Positions 53,160-63,387 are shown, numbered from the stretch's first letter. The stretch: DNA of 64,000 nucleotides from Bacillus mycoides (GCF_018742245.1 NZ_CP036132.1:5017001-5081000), one strand, 5' to 3'. The notes: generated by a model not told the origin, from the sequence alone. Numbers and translations are program-made.

Positions 53160-54975
53160 TATATATATCGGGATTATTAGTATCATTTTATTTCTCTTAA
53201 TTTTATCCATCCTTATATATCGAACAGAAAATTTTTATCAAAAGTTTTCTGTTCCTAAAACTAAAGAAACAGATACTGTTAAAACACTCAAAGCAAAAGA
53301 TGTAACTCAAAATGGACAAAAAATGGAATTATACGTTTTAAAAACGGATAATACATTAGGGCAACAAGTCGAATTTAATACGAAGAAGGCAATGGATTAC
53401 GCACACCTACACTATAAAGATATTACAGCTAATGAAATTAAGGGACTTACTCCCTCTCCCTATACAGGGATTATTATTACAGGTGAAATAATGGAGCAAC
53501 TTCCACAAGCTGATATTCAAAATTTTGTACAAATGGGCGGAAGGATTATTATCGCAAACCGACTTGATTCAGATCCTTCCTGGAACACATTATTTGGTAT
53601 TACAAAAAAAGAAGGCTTCAAAGATGCGAAAGGATTAACCTTTGAAGAAGTTTTATTCCCTGGTTATCCAGATCTCCCAAGTTCTTCTCCATTGTTTACT
53701 CATAGCTCAATGAATATTACGCTAGATGAGAATACAACTAATACTTGGATTACAGCGGAAGATACTCCCATCCTCTGGACCAATGACTACGGTGAAGGAA
53801 AAGTCTTATATTGGAATACAACAGCATTGAACGATAAATTAGGTAGAGGTATGTTCGTTCAATCACTGGGTACTATTTTCCCGACTTTCGCTACAGCACA
53901 ACTTGGAGCGGAGATTATGTATATCGATGACTTCCCATCTCCAATTCCAAGTGGAGAACTAAAAAACTTAACAACAGAAAAAATTTCTGTTGAAGAATTT
54001 TATAAAAAACATTGGTGGAAAAATATGAAGGATATCTCTGAAGAGCTTGATATTAAATATACGGGTGTTGCAATTGGGACATACCAAAATAAAGTAACGC
54101 CACCTTTTGAAGATTTCACAGGTAAAAATAGAAATACCTATTTATTATTTGGGAGAGAATTATTAAGTCACGGCGGGGAAATAGGCATTCATGGCTATAA
54201 CCATCAACCTTTATTATTACCACCAGACCCAGTAGATAAAGCACTTGAATATGTTCCATGGAATTCAAAAGAGGATATGGAGAGCTCCTTAGATGCTCTA
54301 CAAAAACTCGTGTATAACTTCTTTCCAAATGAAAAGTTAAAAACCTATGTACCACCATCCAATATTATAAATACAACTGGATTAAGTGCATTAAACGACG
54401 CAGTTCCAACTATAGAAACAGTTGCTTCTCTATATGTGGGGAGTAAAAGTAACGGTAGTTTAATTCAAGAATTTGGACCAGATGAACATAACAAAAACAT
54501 TTATCACTTCCCGCGTATTACGAGTGGCTATGCTATCACAGATGAAGAGCAATTTATCTTAACTGATGTTACCGCAAATTTAGGGGTTATCTCACATTTC
54601 GTCCATCCGGATGATATCCTTGATGAAAAACGCTCGGGTAACTTAACATGGGAAGAATTATTTAAGGCTTATAAAACGACAATTAAAGAAATACGAGAAA
54701 GATATCCTTATATAAAAAGTATGACCCAAAGTGAAGCAACTGCTTCTATGAAAATTTATCAAACTGGTGACCTAGATGTCTCTTATGAAGATGATGCTGT
54801 TCACATTGCATATAAAGGGTTACCAAACCATACTTCAACAATTATACGTGTAGAAGAAGGTAAGAAGATACAACCTGGCTCATTCTCTTACGGTACAGTT
54901 AAAAAGCTTGATTCCCAAATTTATAGCGTTACGTTAACGAAAGCCAGCGCTACGATCCCAATTAAAGGAGAATAA
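53143..54975 (+). CDS. pelA: PelA deacetylase (PelA_DA), membrane anchored
   Basis: Protein of 610 residues: one N-terminal membrane helix (about 5-26), an extracytoplasmic alpha/beta domain (about 60-250) and a NodB-like polysaccharide deacetylase domain from about 255. The metal site residues are Asp262/Asp263 in YIDDFPSP and His350/His354 in GIHGYNHQPL, with YVPPSN following. It should remove acetyl groups from the GalNAc polymer as it leaves the cell. The hydrolase domain of Pseudomonas PelA is absent and is encoded separately at 49883. The start is taken as TTG at 53143 (GGAGG eight bases upstream); a TTG at 53128 is the longest frame. Confidence 0.88.
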   Translation: MKKGINIYIGIISIILFLLILSILIYRTENFYQKFSVPKTKETDTVKTLKAKDVTQNGQKMELYVLKTDNTLGQQVEFNTKKAMDYAHLHYKDITANEIKGLTPSPYTGIIITGEIMEQLPQADIQNFVQMGGRIIIANRLDSDPSWNTLFGITKKEGFKDAKGLTFEEVLFPGYPDLPSSSPLFTHSSMNITLDENTTNTWITAEDTPILWTNDYGEGKVLYWNTTALNDKLGRGMFVQSLGTIFPTFATAQLGAEIMYIDDFPSPIPSGELKNLTTEKISVEEFYKKHWWKNMKDISEELDIKYTGVAIGTYQNKVTPPFEDFTGKNRNTYLLFGRELLSHGGEIGIHGYNHQPLLLPPDPVDKALEYVPWNSKEDMESSLDALQKLVYNFFPNEKLKTYVPPSNIINTTGLSALNDAVPTIETVASLYVGSKSNGSLIQEFGPDEHNKNIYHFPRITSGYAITDEEQFILTDVTANLGVISHFVHPDDILDEKRSGNLTWEELFKAYKTTIKEIRERYPYIKSMTQSEATASMKIYQTGDLDVSYEDDAVHIAYKGLPNHTSTIIRVEEGKKIQPGSFSYGTVKKLDSQIYSVTLTKASATIPIKGE

Positions 54976-54978
54976 CAG

Positions 54979-56400
54979 ATGAGAATAGGTTTGGTCGTTG
55001 AAGGCAGCTACCCCTTTGTAAGTGGAGGGGTAGCAAGCTGGGTTCAAATGATTATCCAGCAGTTTAAAGAACATGAATTTACGATTTTTGCGATAGTCCC
55101 TCAAGTAAAAACAGAAGATGAATATCAATATGAAATTCCAAGCAACGTAAAAGATATCATTATGATTCCTTTGCAATCAGAAAATGAAGCAAAACATATA
55201 AAAACTAATTTAACTGAACAAGAAGTGCAGACACTTCAAAAATGGTTTACATTTCAAGCCAACGATACAACAGCATTACAAATATTAGGTAATAAACAAA
55301 AGCTAGGAACACTCCATTCCTTCTTCGAAAGCCGTGAGTTTTATGAGATTGTTAAAGAAAGCTATTTATATGAAGAAAGTAGTGGATCCTTCTTAAATTA
55401 CTTTTGGATGTGGAGATCTATGTTCACACCAATCATTCAAATTTTACAAATTGATTTTCCTGAATTAGATCTTATTCATTCTGTATCGACAGGATATGGT
55501 GGATTACTTGGTGCTGCAATTAGTGCCAAGTCCGATATACCATTTATTCTAACTGAGCACGGTATTTATTCTCGAGAGCGTGAAGAAGAAATACTACAAT
55601 CTACTTGGATACCAATTGAATACAAAAAAAGATGGGTTTCTTTCTTTCATCACTTGTCTCATCAAGCATACGAACAAGCTGCTGATGTAATTACGTTGTT
55701 CGGCCGAAATAGTGCATATCAAAAAGAATTAGGTGCCCCGGCTCATAAACTAAAAATCGTTCCAAATGGCGTTACTTTATCTGACTATAAAGGGTTACGT
55801 AAACCAAAATACAATTCGGATAAACTCATCATTTCCGCTATTATACGAGTTGTGCCAATTAAAGATGTAAAAACAATGATTTATGCAGCTAAATTATTAT
55901 TGGAAAAAGACATTCCATTTATATTTTACTTGCTAGGTCCTGATACGGAAGAAGCAGAATATGCTCAGGAATGTCGTGATTTAATTCAACAATTAGGATT
56001 AGAAGAGCATGTAATAATGACCGGCAAAGTAAATATTAAAGATTACTTAAAACAAACAGATCTTCTCGTATTAACAAGTATATCTGAAGGACAACCATTA
56101 GCTATGTTAGAAGGAATGGCAGCAGGATTACCATGGGTTGTTACAGATGTCGGCTCTTGTAAGGAATTAATTTACGGACAAGATGGAGATCCTTACGGAC
56201 AATGTGGATTTGTTGTACCACCTGTATCTCCTGAACAAGTTGCCATTCATTTAGAGTGGTATTATCGTCACCCTGAATCCATTCAACAATTTGGTGATAA
56301 TGGGCGCAATCGTATTGAAGCGCACTATCAATTATCAGGCGTCGTTGATAGTTATCGTAAGCTTTACTTAGAAAGAGGTAAAAAAACATGGCAGGAATAG
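54979..56400 (+). CDS. pelF: PelF, GT4 glycosyltransferase (Pel polymerase)
   Basis: Soluble GT-B enzyme of 473 residues. It starts MRIGLVVEGSYPFVSGGVASWVQMI, the PelF signature with the glycine-rich loop. LTEHGIYSRERE, ITLFGRNSAYQKELGA and AIIRVVPIKDVKTMIYAAKLL follow, and the retaining E-x7-E is in ISEGQPLAMLEGMAAGLP. It is the cytoplasmic polymerase using a UDP-hexosamine, probably UDP-GalNAc. GGAG precedes the ATG by eight bases and the gene starts three bases after pelA. Confidence 0.92.
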   Translation: MRIGLVVEGSYPFVSGGVASWVQMIIQQFKEHEFTIFAIVPQVKTEDEYQYEIPSNVKDIIMIPLQSENEAKHIKTNLTEQEVQTLQKWFTFQANDTTALQILGNKQKLGTLHSFFESREFYEIVKESYLYEESSGSFLNYFWMWRSMFTPIIQILQIDFPELDLIHSVSTGYGGLLGAAISAKSDIPFILTEHGIYSREREEEILQSTWIPIEYKKRWVSFFHHLSHQAYEQAADVITLFGRNSAYQKELGAPAHKLKIVPNGVTLSDYKGLRKPKYNSDKLIISAIIRVVPIKDVKTMIYAAKLLLEKDIPFIFYLLGPDTEEAEYAQECRDLIQQLGLEEHVIMTGKVNIKDYLKQTDLLVLTSISEGQPLAMLEGMAAGLPWVVTDVGSCKELIYGQDGDPYGQCGFVVPPVSPEQVAIHLEWYYRHPESIQQFGDNGRNRIEAHYQLSGVVDSYRKLYLERGKKTWQE

Positions 56401-57842
56401 GATTTCGTTTACAAAAATTATTCCAAGAAGACTACTATTCTTCAAGAATAAAGGCGTACGGATTTTCATTATTTGTTACAGCTGGTCCGTGGTTAGTCGT
56501 TATTTTAGCAGTAACAGCTATTCGATACATTTTAAGTTTGTTCCATTCTATTCCAACCGAAGAACAGCGCCTTTTCACAATTTCAATTTCATACTGCTTT
56601 ATTTTTTCTCAAATCATATATGGTGCCTTGCAACTCATCGTAACTAGATATGTGGCTGACCTTTTATACGAGCAAAAAGCTGATAAAGTATTTTCTTCCT
56701 TTTTAGGAATGACGAAAATCACACTTTTCTTAGCTATTATCTTATGGCTTTTGTTTGCAATTTTTACACCATTAGCCTTGTATTATAAAATCGTGATGCT
56801 ATTTTTATTTTTAGCTTTAAACATCATTTGGATTCAATCCATTTATTTAACAGCAGCTAAAGATTATCAGTCCATCGCTCTTGCATTTTTAATTGGTTCC
56901 ATTTTCTCCTTATCTGGAATTGCGCTTATCGCTTACTGGCATCCAACACTTGGAATAGAACATGGATTTTCCCTATTACTTTTAATTTCTTTTACAATCG
57001 GGACTTTCATTACATTAGTGTGGTTAAGTATAGTTATTGTACGAATGTTCCCAAATAGTGATGCTACCGAACAATTTACCTTCCTTTCTTACTTAGATAA
57101 ATATCCGGAACTATTTTGGTCAAGCTTACTTTACAATATTGGCATTTGGGTATGTAACTTTGTTATTTGGTTCGGAGAAGGGCGAGGAAATATTGAAAAC
57201 ACGTTTATTTATCATCAAATGTATGATACCTCTGTTTTCTGGGCTTATTTAAGCATTATCCCAACCTATATTTTCTTCGTAGTATCCATTGAAACAAGGT
57301 TTTATGAACGGTATAAGAAGTTCTTCGGTTCAGTTAACAATGGGGCGACATTAAATACAATTTTACAATTAAAAGAATCAATGAACTTTGTCCTAAAGCA
57401 AGAAATGGAACGCATACTTCGTAATCAAGGTACTTTTTCTTTACTTATTATTTTTATAATATGGATGTTTAGTTCACAATCTGGGAACGTGACACTTGAA
57501 TACTCTATTTTGCAACTGACTATAATTGGTGCTTATGCAAACGGGATGGTCCTTGTTATCACGTTACTACTCTTATATTTTGAAGATCGTAAAGGGGCAT
57601 TTCGAACATCAGCCCTGTTCTTTTTTGCAAACCTATTATTAAGTCTTCTTCTACTTCCATTTGGATTCAATGGTTACGGTATTAGTTTTGCACTCGGATC
57701 TTCTATTACATTCTTATATGCTATTTCTAGACTCTTTACTTATATTAAAGATATTGATTACTATACATTTTGTCAGTCAAACGCTCCTATAAAACGACGA
57801 ACTTTCTTTACTAAATTTGCTAATAAACTTAATGGAAAATAA
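56388..57842 (+). CDS. pelG: PelG, Wzx/MATE-like membrane subunit of the Pel synthase
   Basis: Integral membrane protein of 484 residues with about twelve helices: MAGIGFRLQKLFQEDYYSSRIKAYGFSLFVTAGPWLVVI is the conserved PelG N-terminus; FVIWFGEGRGNI, YHQMYDTSVFWAYLSIIPTYIFFVVSIETRFYERYKKFF and GFNGYGISFALGSSITFLYA follow. It probably forms the transport path for the growing polymer with PelD and PelE. It overlaps pelF by 13 bases. No pelB or pelC homologue follows, as expected without an outer membrane. Confidence 0.92.
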   Translation: MAGIGFRLQKLFQEDYYSSRIKAYGFSLFVTAGPWLVVILAVTAIRYILSLFHSIPTEEQRLFTISISYCFIFSQIIYGALQLIVTRYVADLLYEQKADKVFSSFLGMTKITLFLAIILWLLFAIFTPLALYYKIVMLFLFLALNIIWIQSIYLTAAKDYQSIALAFLIGSIFSLSGIALIAYWHPTLGIEHGFSLLLLISFTIGTFITLVWLSIVIVRMFPNSDATEQFTFLSYLDKYPELFWSSLLYNIGIWVCNFVIWFGEGRGNIENTFIYHQMYDTSVFWAYLSIIPTYIFFVVSIETRFYERYKKFFGSVNNGATLNTILQLKESMNFVLKQEMERILRNQGTFSLLIIFIIWMFSSQSGNVTLEYSILQLTIIGAYANGMVLVITLLLLYFEDRKGAFRTSALFFFANLLLSLLLLPFGFNGYGISFALGSSITFLYAISRLFTYIKDIDYYTFCQSNAPIKRRTFFTKFANKLNGK

Positions 57843-57849
57843 ACAGATA

Positions 57850-57886
57850 AAAAATGACCTCTTGCTTATGCAAAGGTCATTTTTTT
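57850..57886. terminator. Bidirectional terminator
   Basis: AAAAAATGACCT, C, TTGC / GCAA, AGGTCATTTTTT with a 4-base loop, between the pel operon and the convergent galE. Confidence 0.92.
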
Positions 57887-57896
57887 TATCTGTTTA

Positions 57897-58913
57897 TTAA
57901 ACTTCTAGATAGCCATTTTTATTATTTGATTGCCATCTCCAAGAATCTGCACACATCTCTTCTAATCCGAGTTTTGCTTCCCATCCTAATTCACGCTTCG
58001 CTTTCGATGCATCTGCAAAACATACCGCAACATCACCAGGGCGACGATCCGTAATTTTATAAGGAACTTCCTTGCCCGAAACCTTTTCAAATGCTTCAAC
58101 CATTTCCAACACACTATAACCAGTACCTGTACCGAGATTATATGCATCTATCCCAGTAGTGCCAAGTACCTTTTCAAGCGCCTTTACATGACCATTTGCT
58201 AAGTCTACAACATGAATATAATCACGGACACCCGTGCCATCTTTTGTTGGATAGTCATTTCCAAATACACTTAATTCCTTTAGCTTACCTACTGCTACTT
58301 GTGTTACATATGGCATTAAGTTATTTGGAATTCCGTTTGGATCTTCTCCAATACGCCCACTTTCATGCGCACCAAATGGGTTGAAATAACGAAGTAATGC
58401 GATACTCCATTCTGCATCAGCAAATGCTACATCACGCATAATTTGTTCAATCATTAATTTCGTTTGACCATATGGATTTGTTGCACTTAATGGAAACTTC
58501 TCCGTAATTGGTGATGTTTCTGGGATACCATACACTGTTGCAGATGAACTGAAGATCATCTTCTTCACATCATGCTTCTGCATCACTTCACATAGCACTA
58601 ATGTGCTTGTAATGTTGTTATGATAATACGTTAATGGGATTGCCACTGATTCCCCTACGGCCTTAAAGCCTGCAAAGTGAATAACAGCTTCAATTGTATT
58701 TTCTTCAAAAATCGTATCAAGTGCTTCTCGATTTAAAATATCTTCTTTATAAAACTTAAACTGTTTTCCTGTTATCTCTTTCACTCGATTTATAGACTCT
58801 ACTGAGCTATTCGAAAGATTATCTACTACTATAATTTCGTAACCGTTTTTTAGTAATTCTACGCATGTATGACTACCAATATATCCTGCTCCACCTGTTA
58901 CAAGTATTGCCAT
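57897..58913 (-). CDS. galE: UDP-glucose/GlcNAc 4-epimerase
   Basis: SDR-type epimerase of 338 residues that interconverts UDP-Glc/UDP-Gal and perhaps UDP-GlcNAc/UDP-GalNAc. The N-terminal [19 protein letters not shown] binds [14 protein letters not shown] carries the catalytic Ser/Thr, and NPYGQTK holds the YxxxK. The ATG at 58913 has GGAGGAC upstream; the longer frame adds 17 residues without one. It is convergent with pelG. A UDP-GalNAc supply for Pel is likely if the enzyme accepts N-acetylated sugars, which cannot be told from the sequence. In B. anthracis one of the galE genes also feeds the galactose decoration of cell-wall polysaccharide. Confidence 0.93.
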   Translation of the reverse strand: MAILVTGGAGYIGSHTCVELLKNGYEIIVVDNLSNSSVESINRVKEITGKQFKFYKEDILNREALDTIFEENTIEAVIHFAGFKAVGESVAIPLTYYHNNITSTLVLCEVMQKHDVKKMIFSSSATVYGIPETSPITEKFPLSATNPYGQTKLMIEQIMRDVAFADAEWSIALLRYFNPFGAHESGRIGEDPNGIPNNLMPYVTQVAVGKLKELSVFGNDYPTKDGTGVRDYIHVVDLANGHVKALEKVLGTTGIDAYNLGTGTGYSVLEMVEAFEKVSGKEVPYKITDRRPGDVAVCFADASKAKRELGWEAKLGLEEMCADSWRWQSNNKNGYLEV

Positions 58914-59057
58914 AATTATAGTCCTCCATATTTCATTCATTATAAACTTATCAAAGTATATCACATATTTCTTATCATATGTTTATTATGCGAACACAGA
59001 AACTTACATTTTATCCCATACTTATTTTGTACAATATACGATTCCAATTAGGTAATA

Positions 59058-59095
59058 AAAAAACGCCACATAACAGACATCGCGTGGCGTTTTTT
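59058..59095 (-). terminator. Terminator of the hemolysin III family gene
   Basis: AAAAAACGCCAC / GTGGCGTTTTTT with a 14-base loop, just beyond the stop codon at 59098. Confidence 0.9.
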
Positions 59096-59097
59096 GA

Positions 59098-59745
59098 TCA
59101 AATTACGTAACAATATACACTTAGAAAATGTGCAAGACTACCTAACAATACAAAAACATGAAAAATTTCATGGTGTCCCATATATTTAAACTCCAACCAT
59201 TTTGGCTTCGCACCGTAAATAAACCCACCAATTGTATAAAAAATGCCTCCAAGTACTAAGAAAATAATACCTCCTGTACTTAAATTCTCAGCTAGCGGTG
59301 CAAAGAATAGAACAATTAACCAACCCATCAGAAGATAAATTGCTGTCGATAACCATCTTGGACAATTAAACCAAAACATTTTAAAAACAATACCACAAAT
59401 CGCAGTTGCATAAACTAAACAAAATAATAGTAAACCATTTGCCGAATTTAATGTAATTAAGCAAAAGGGTGCATATGTACCTGCAATTAATATAAAAATC
59501 ATAGAATGATCTAGCTTCCTAAAGAAATAAATAACACGTTCACTGGCTACAACACTATGATACACAGCTGACGCCATATAAAGGACCATCATCCCGATAC
59601 CAAATAAAATAACAGCTGTAATTGCAGCAAAAGATGGCATCTTAACAGAAACTTTCACAATCATAGCTAATAATGCAATAAATGATAATACAGCTCCTCC
59701 TAAGTGAGTAAATGCATTAACTGGTTCTCTTACATAAGCATTCAT
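59098..59745 (-). CDS. Hemolysin III / PAQR-family membrane protein
   Basis: Seven-helix membrane protein of 215 residues. Signatures: EPVNAFTHLGGAVLSF at the N-terminus (the family's conserved E...H), YHSVVASERVIYFFRKLDHSMIFILIAGTYAPFCLI (metal-type His and Asp) and MGHHEIFHVFVLLGSLAHF near the C-terminus. The Ser/Asp and three His of PAQR proteins are all present. The family was named for weak haemolysis but its role in Bacillus is unclear. The ATG at 59745 has GAGGGG eight bases upstream; a 41-base perfect hairpin begins 14 bases further upstream. Confidence 0.9.
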   Translation of the reverse strand: MNAYVREPVNAFTHLGGAVLSFIALLAMIVKVSVKMPSFAAITAVILFGIGMMVLYMASAVYHSVVASERVIYFFRKLDHSMIFILIAGTYAPFCLITLNSANGLLLFCLVYATAICGIVFKMFWFNCPRWLSTAIYLLMGWLIVLFFAPLAENLSTGGIIFLVLGGIFYTIGGFIYGAKPKWLEFKYMGHHEIFHVFVLLGSLAHFLSVYCYVI

Positions 59746-59758
59746 ATAAACACCCCTC

Positions 59759-59799
59759 ATATAATTACATGTAGTTTTCATAACTACATGTAATTATAT
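59759..59799. promoter_or_regulatory. Perfect inverted repeat in front of the hemolysin III gene
   Basis: Arms ATATAATTACATGTAGTT and AACTACATGTAATTATAT (18 bp, no mismatch) flank a 5-base loop. Each arm also contains the smaller palindrome TACATGTA. It ends right before the Shine-Dalgarno. It may be an operator for a dimeric regulator, or an RNA hairpin affecting translation. Confidence 0.75.
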
Positions 59800-59909
59800 A
59801 CATATTATTCATACGGGTCAACATTTACATTTCATTTGTTTCGTAATACCATATTTAAAGATATACTAAACATTAAGTTCCACTAAGTTATAAAAGTGAG
59901 GGATTCTAC

Positions 59910-60470
59910 GTGGAAAATATAAATAAATTACTTGAATCATTACATCTAGAAAAAAACATTAAACTTGAGGATATCCCAAATGTCGACTTATATGTAGACC
60001 AAGTTGTCCAACTATTTGAGAATACTTATGCAGATACAACGAGAACTGATGATGAAAAAGTATTAACAAAAACAATGATTAACAATTACGCAAAGGGGAA
60101 ATTATTCATCCCTATCAAAAATAAAAAATATTCAAAAGAACATATGATTTTAATCAGCTTAATTTATCAATTAAAAGGAGCTCTTTCCATTAATGATATA
60201 AAAAGCTCCTTAGAAAATATAAATGCACCGTTAATAAACGATGATACATTCGAATTAAATACTCTATATAAAGATTACCTTTCTCTTACTGACACCAATG
60301 TGGGCAGCTTTAAGCAAGACGTGAATAACCGTGTTAAGGAAGTAAACGAGGTTTCTTCCTTAGAAGATCCAAAACTAGAAAAATTTTTATTACTAACATC
60401 CTTCGTGACTATGAGTAATATGTATAGACGTTTAGCAGAGAAACTAGTTGATGATCTCAAAGAATCGTAA
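59910..60470 (+). CDS. DUF1836 domain protein
   Basis: Protein of 186 residues, mostly alpha-helical, soluble and acidic, of the DUF1836 family (DIPNVDLYVDQVVQLFE near the N-terminus; LTKTMINNYAKGKLF and SKEHMILISLIYQLKGALSINDIKSSLE in the middle). The MINNY...HMILI pattern is the typical MerR-like or HTH-containing core, so a DNA-binding function is possible but not shown. The start codon is GTG at 59910 with GTGAGGG eight bases upstream. It is convergent with dbpA. Confidence 0.8.
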   Translation: MENINKLLESLHLEKNIKLEDIPNVDLYVDQVVQLFENTYADTTRTDDEKVLTKTMINNYAKGKLFIPIKNKKYSKEHMILISLIYQLKGALSINDIKSSLENINAPLINDDTFELNTLYKDYLSLTDTNVGSFKQDVNNRVKEVNEVSSLEDPKLEKFLLLTSFVTMSNMYRRLAEKLVDDLKES

Positions 60471-60472
60471 AC

Positions 60473-60508
60473 AAAAAACTATCCACCTGTTAGAGTGGAT
60501 AGTTTTTT
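60473..60508. terminator. Bidirectional terminator
   Basis: Perfect 14-bp stem AAAAAACTATCCAC / GTGGATAGTTTTTT with an 8-base loop, between the DUF1836 gene and dbpA. Confidence 0.93.
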
Positions 60509-60511
60509 TGT

Positions 60512-61957
60512 TTACTTAATTGCTTCATGAACCTTTAATTGTTTCCCTTTAATCGTTGTGTTTTTCATGATTTTTAAAACAAGTGGTCCTTTTCCGTTTA
60601 ATATTTCAACGTAAGAAACATTGTCTTGTATTGTAATAATTCCTATATCTTCTGCCGTAACACCTTTAATTTTAGCAATTGTACCGACGAAATCTACCGC
60701 CCTAATTTTCTTTTTCTTCCCGCCATTAAAGTACAATTTCATAATTCCTTTGTTTAGGTCTGCATTTTTATCTTTCTTTATAATTGGTTTAGCATGTATC
60801 TTTTCCTCAAATACTGCTTTCCCTTTCATAACTTCTTCTTTTGAAGGTGCAAGTGCCTTTGGAATTTCAAAGCCAATGTACTCCTCAATCTCTTCTAAAA
60901 ATCTATTTTCATACGGCGTCATGAATGTAATAGCTTTCCCGTTATTACCAGCTCGTCCCGTTCTTCCCGTACGATGTACATAACTTTCTTTTTCTAATGG
61001 AATATCATAGTTAATAACATGTGTAATATTATCAATATCAATTCCTCTAGCCGCTACGTCTGTCGCTACTAAATAACGGAACTTTCCTTTTCTAAAATCG
61101 TCCATAACTTCAAAACGATCTTCTTGTACCATACCACCATGTATTTTGTCACAAGGATAGTTAACGCGATCTAACTGTTTAAATACGTGATCTACATTTT
61201 CTTGTGTACGGCAAAAAATAATACAACTATCTGGATTCTCAATCGTTGTTACATCTTTAAGAAGTGAAAGCTTCTCCTCTTCTCTCGTCTCAAAAAGTGT
61301 ATGTTCAATTTTATCTGTTGTAATCCCGGCAGCCTTAATTTCAATATGTGTTGGCGAATCCATATACTTACGAGATAACTTTTCAACATCTTCTGGAAGT
61401 GTTGCTGAAAATAGCATTGTCATTCGTTTTTTAGGTAATTCGTCAATAATTGCCTCTACTTGATCGATAAAACCCATATTCAGCATTTCATCTGCTTCAT
61501 CAATAACTAAATACTTCAAACACTCTAAAGAAAGGGTACCTTTTTCAATATGATCTAACACACGGCCAGGAGTCCCAACTACAATATGTGTTTTTTGCTT
61601 TAACTCTAATTTTTGACGTGCAAATGGAGATTTACCATAAACTGCAGCGGCCTTAATTCTTTTGAAGCGACCTATATTCGTAATATCTTCTTTTACTTGC
61701 ACCGCAAGCTCTCTCGTCGGTGTTAAAACTAAAGCTTGTGGCTTATTCTCTTCCCACTCCACCATTTCACAAAGTGGTATGCCAAATGAAGCGGTTTTTC
61801 CACTTCCAGTCTGTGATTTCACGACAAGGTCTTTCTTTTGCAAGGCAACTGGAATAACCTCTCCTTGCACTTCCGTTGGATGTTCATATCCTAAACCAGT
61901 AAGTGCTCTTACAATTTCTTTACTTAATGCATAATCGGTAAAGCTTCTTTTACTCAT
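60512..61957 (-). CDS. dbpA: DEAD-box RNA helicase DbpA/YxiN type
   Basis: ATP-dependent RNA helicase of 481 residues. Core motifs: Q-motif [10 protein letters not shown] (AQTGSGKT-like SQTGSGKT), Ia [52 protein letters not shown]. The C-terminal domain (about 405-480) is the DbpA RNA-recognition fold ([27 protein letters not shown]), which binds hairpin 92 of 23S rRNA in YxiN, so it acts in large-subunit assembly. It is monocistronic with a long AT-rich leader of about 150 bases. Confidence 0.94.
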   Translation of the reverse strand: MSKRSFTDYALSKEIVRALTGLGYEHPTEVQGEVIPVALQKKDLVVKSQTGSGKTASFGIPLCEMVEWEENKPQALVLTPTRELAVQVKEDITNIGRFKRIKAAAVYGKSPFARQKLELKQKTHIVVGTPGRVLDHIEKGTLSLECLKYLVIDEADEMLNMGFIDQVEAIIDELPKKRMTMLFSATLPEDVEKLSRKYMDSPTHIEIKAAGITTDKIEHTLFETREEEKLSLLKDVTTIENPDSCIIFCRTQENVDHVFKQLDRVNYPCDKIHGGMVQEDRFEVMDDFRKGKFRYLVATDVAARGIDIDNITHVINYDIPLEKESYVHRTGRTGRAGNNGKAITFMTPYENRFLEEIEEYIGFEIPKALAPSKEEVMKGKAVFEEKIHAKPIIKKDKNADLNKGIMKLYFNGGKKKKIRAVDFVGTIAKIKGVTAEDIGIITIQDNVSYVEILNGKGPLVLKIMKNTTIKGKQLKVHEAIK

Positions 61958-62119
61958 GTAATAACCTCATTTTATTCTGTATTTAATAATTATATTTTTT
62001 ATCCCCTACATTTAATTATACTAGGATGATATATCAAACTAATATTTGTAGTTCGTTAAAATATCAACTTAACCTAATTATAACTCTTTTTATATTATTT
62101 TTTAAAACAACATAATAAA

Positions 62120-62145
62120 GGGCAGCCTTAATAATAAGTCTGCCC
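62120..62145 (-). terminator. Terminator of the acyltransferase gene
   Basis: GGGCAG-C-CTTA / TAAG-T-CTGCCC, followed on the minus strand by TTTATTATG. It lies beyond the stop codon at 62171. Confidence 0.75.
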
Positions 62146-62170
62146 ACCTACATAATATTAAAAAATCTCT

Positions 62171-63202
62171 TTACGGAACTAGTCTTTTTACAACTGGTAT
62201 TCTTTGCAATACTAAAGTTATTACCATACTAAGAACAAGTGTAATCATTACATTTATGGGTATTGCCAATATTGCATGTACATGTGCATTCACCTTTGGA
62301 ATGACTATGTATAGATAATTATTTAATAAGAAAAAGTGAAGAATATAAATCCCAAGACTTGCTTGGTTTATGCCACGTAATAAAAATGGCAATTGCTTTT
62401 CTGAATTTTGGAAAGCATATTTAAAAAAGACAAATAACCCAATTGCCATAAGTACAACACCTGGCGCAAAATATTCATACCAATATTGATCCAGCTGTCC
62501 ATTTGCTTTCAATGTATAATGGTATGTCATAAAGAATGTACCAATACATCCTACAACTCCCCCAATATAAGAAATATTCCGCCATTTTTTCGCAATATCA
62601 TAATTTGATAAGTAATAACCAAGTAGAAAATATCCTACATAATTTGTAACATAAAATAATTCAATATTAAAGTTGATAGGATAATAATAGTTTACTAGTT
62701 TAACTATTACAGATGCATATAGCCATAAAATTAAAAAATATTCTATCTCTCTCTTCTTAGCATTTTTCACAAATACTTTCAGTAAAGGTGCGATTAAATA
62801 TATTCCTACAATCATATATAAGAACCATAGATGTAACCCGATATTATTTGTTAAAAAGTACTTTATCCCTTGCTTTAAAGAAGCCGGAAAATATCCTATG
62901 CAAGCCCCATAGATGTAAAATATAGCACTCCAACCTATAAAAGGTATAATCACTTTACTTGCACGTTTCTTTAAAAATTCCCCAATAGAAGTATCTTTTG
63001 TTCCCTTTAATAATAGGGCTCCACTAATCATTACAAAAATTGGTACACTAGCACGCGAAAGTGAGTCGTAAAAATTACCAGCCAGCCAACGCGACACGTT
63101 ATTTGAATCTAACGTAGAAACATAACCAGCAGCAACGTGAATTGTAACGACCGCAATTGTCGCTAATACACGTAGCCAATCCATATACACTAATCGTCCC
63201 AT
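62171..63202 (-). CDS. Acyltransferase-3 family membrane protein (WecH-like)
   Basis: Membrane protein of 343 residues with ten helices. YMDWLRVLATIAVVTIHVAAG carries the N-terminal WLRV and the catalytic-type His of acyltransferase-3 proteins, DSLSRASVPIFVMISGALLL follows with the conserved Arg, then GLHLWFLYMIVGIYLIAPLL and the helix-rich C-terminus ending in QRIPVVKRLVP. The family transfers acetyl or acyl groups onto surface glycans or lipids; E. coli WecH acetylates an outer-membrane antigen. It is isolated, so its glycan partner is not evident. The start ATG at 63202 follows AGGGGAG. Confidence 0.85.
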   Translation of the reverse strand: MGRLVYMDWLRVLATIAVVTIHVAAGYVSTLDSNNVSRWLAGNFYDSLSRASVPIFVMISGALLLKGTKDTSIGEFLKKRASKVIIPFIGWSAIFYIYGACIGYFPASLKQGIKYFLTNNIGLHLWFLYMIVGIYLIAPLLKVFVKNAKKREIEYFLILWLYASVIVKLVNYYYPINFNIELFYVTNYVGYFLLGYYLSNYDIAKKWRNISYIGGVVGCIGTFFMTYHYTLKANGQLDQYWYEYFAPGVVLMAIGLFVFFKYAFQNSEKQLPFLLRGINQASLGIYILHFFLLNNYLYIVIPKVNAHVHAILAIPINVMITLVLSMVITLVLQRIPVVKRLVP

Positions 63203-63349
63203 AAAATCTCCCCTAAATTAATATATTTAACCATCCGTACCTATACATAATTTTACATTGAATTGTAATATATTGAAACAATTTTCAGCTATATCAACCC
63301 ACAATATGAGTAAATAAACTTCAATTTTCAAATATAAACATTAAAACCT

Positions 63350-63378
63350 TTGACTTATTACTAAAAATACTGTAAATT
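63350..63378 (+). promoter_or_regulatory. Candidate sigma-A promoter of guaC
   Basis: TTGACT (63350-63355), 17-base spacer, TAAATT (63373-63378), about 60 bases before the guaC start codon. Confidence 0.55.
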
Positions 63379-63387
63379 ATCATTTGG

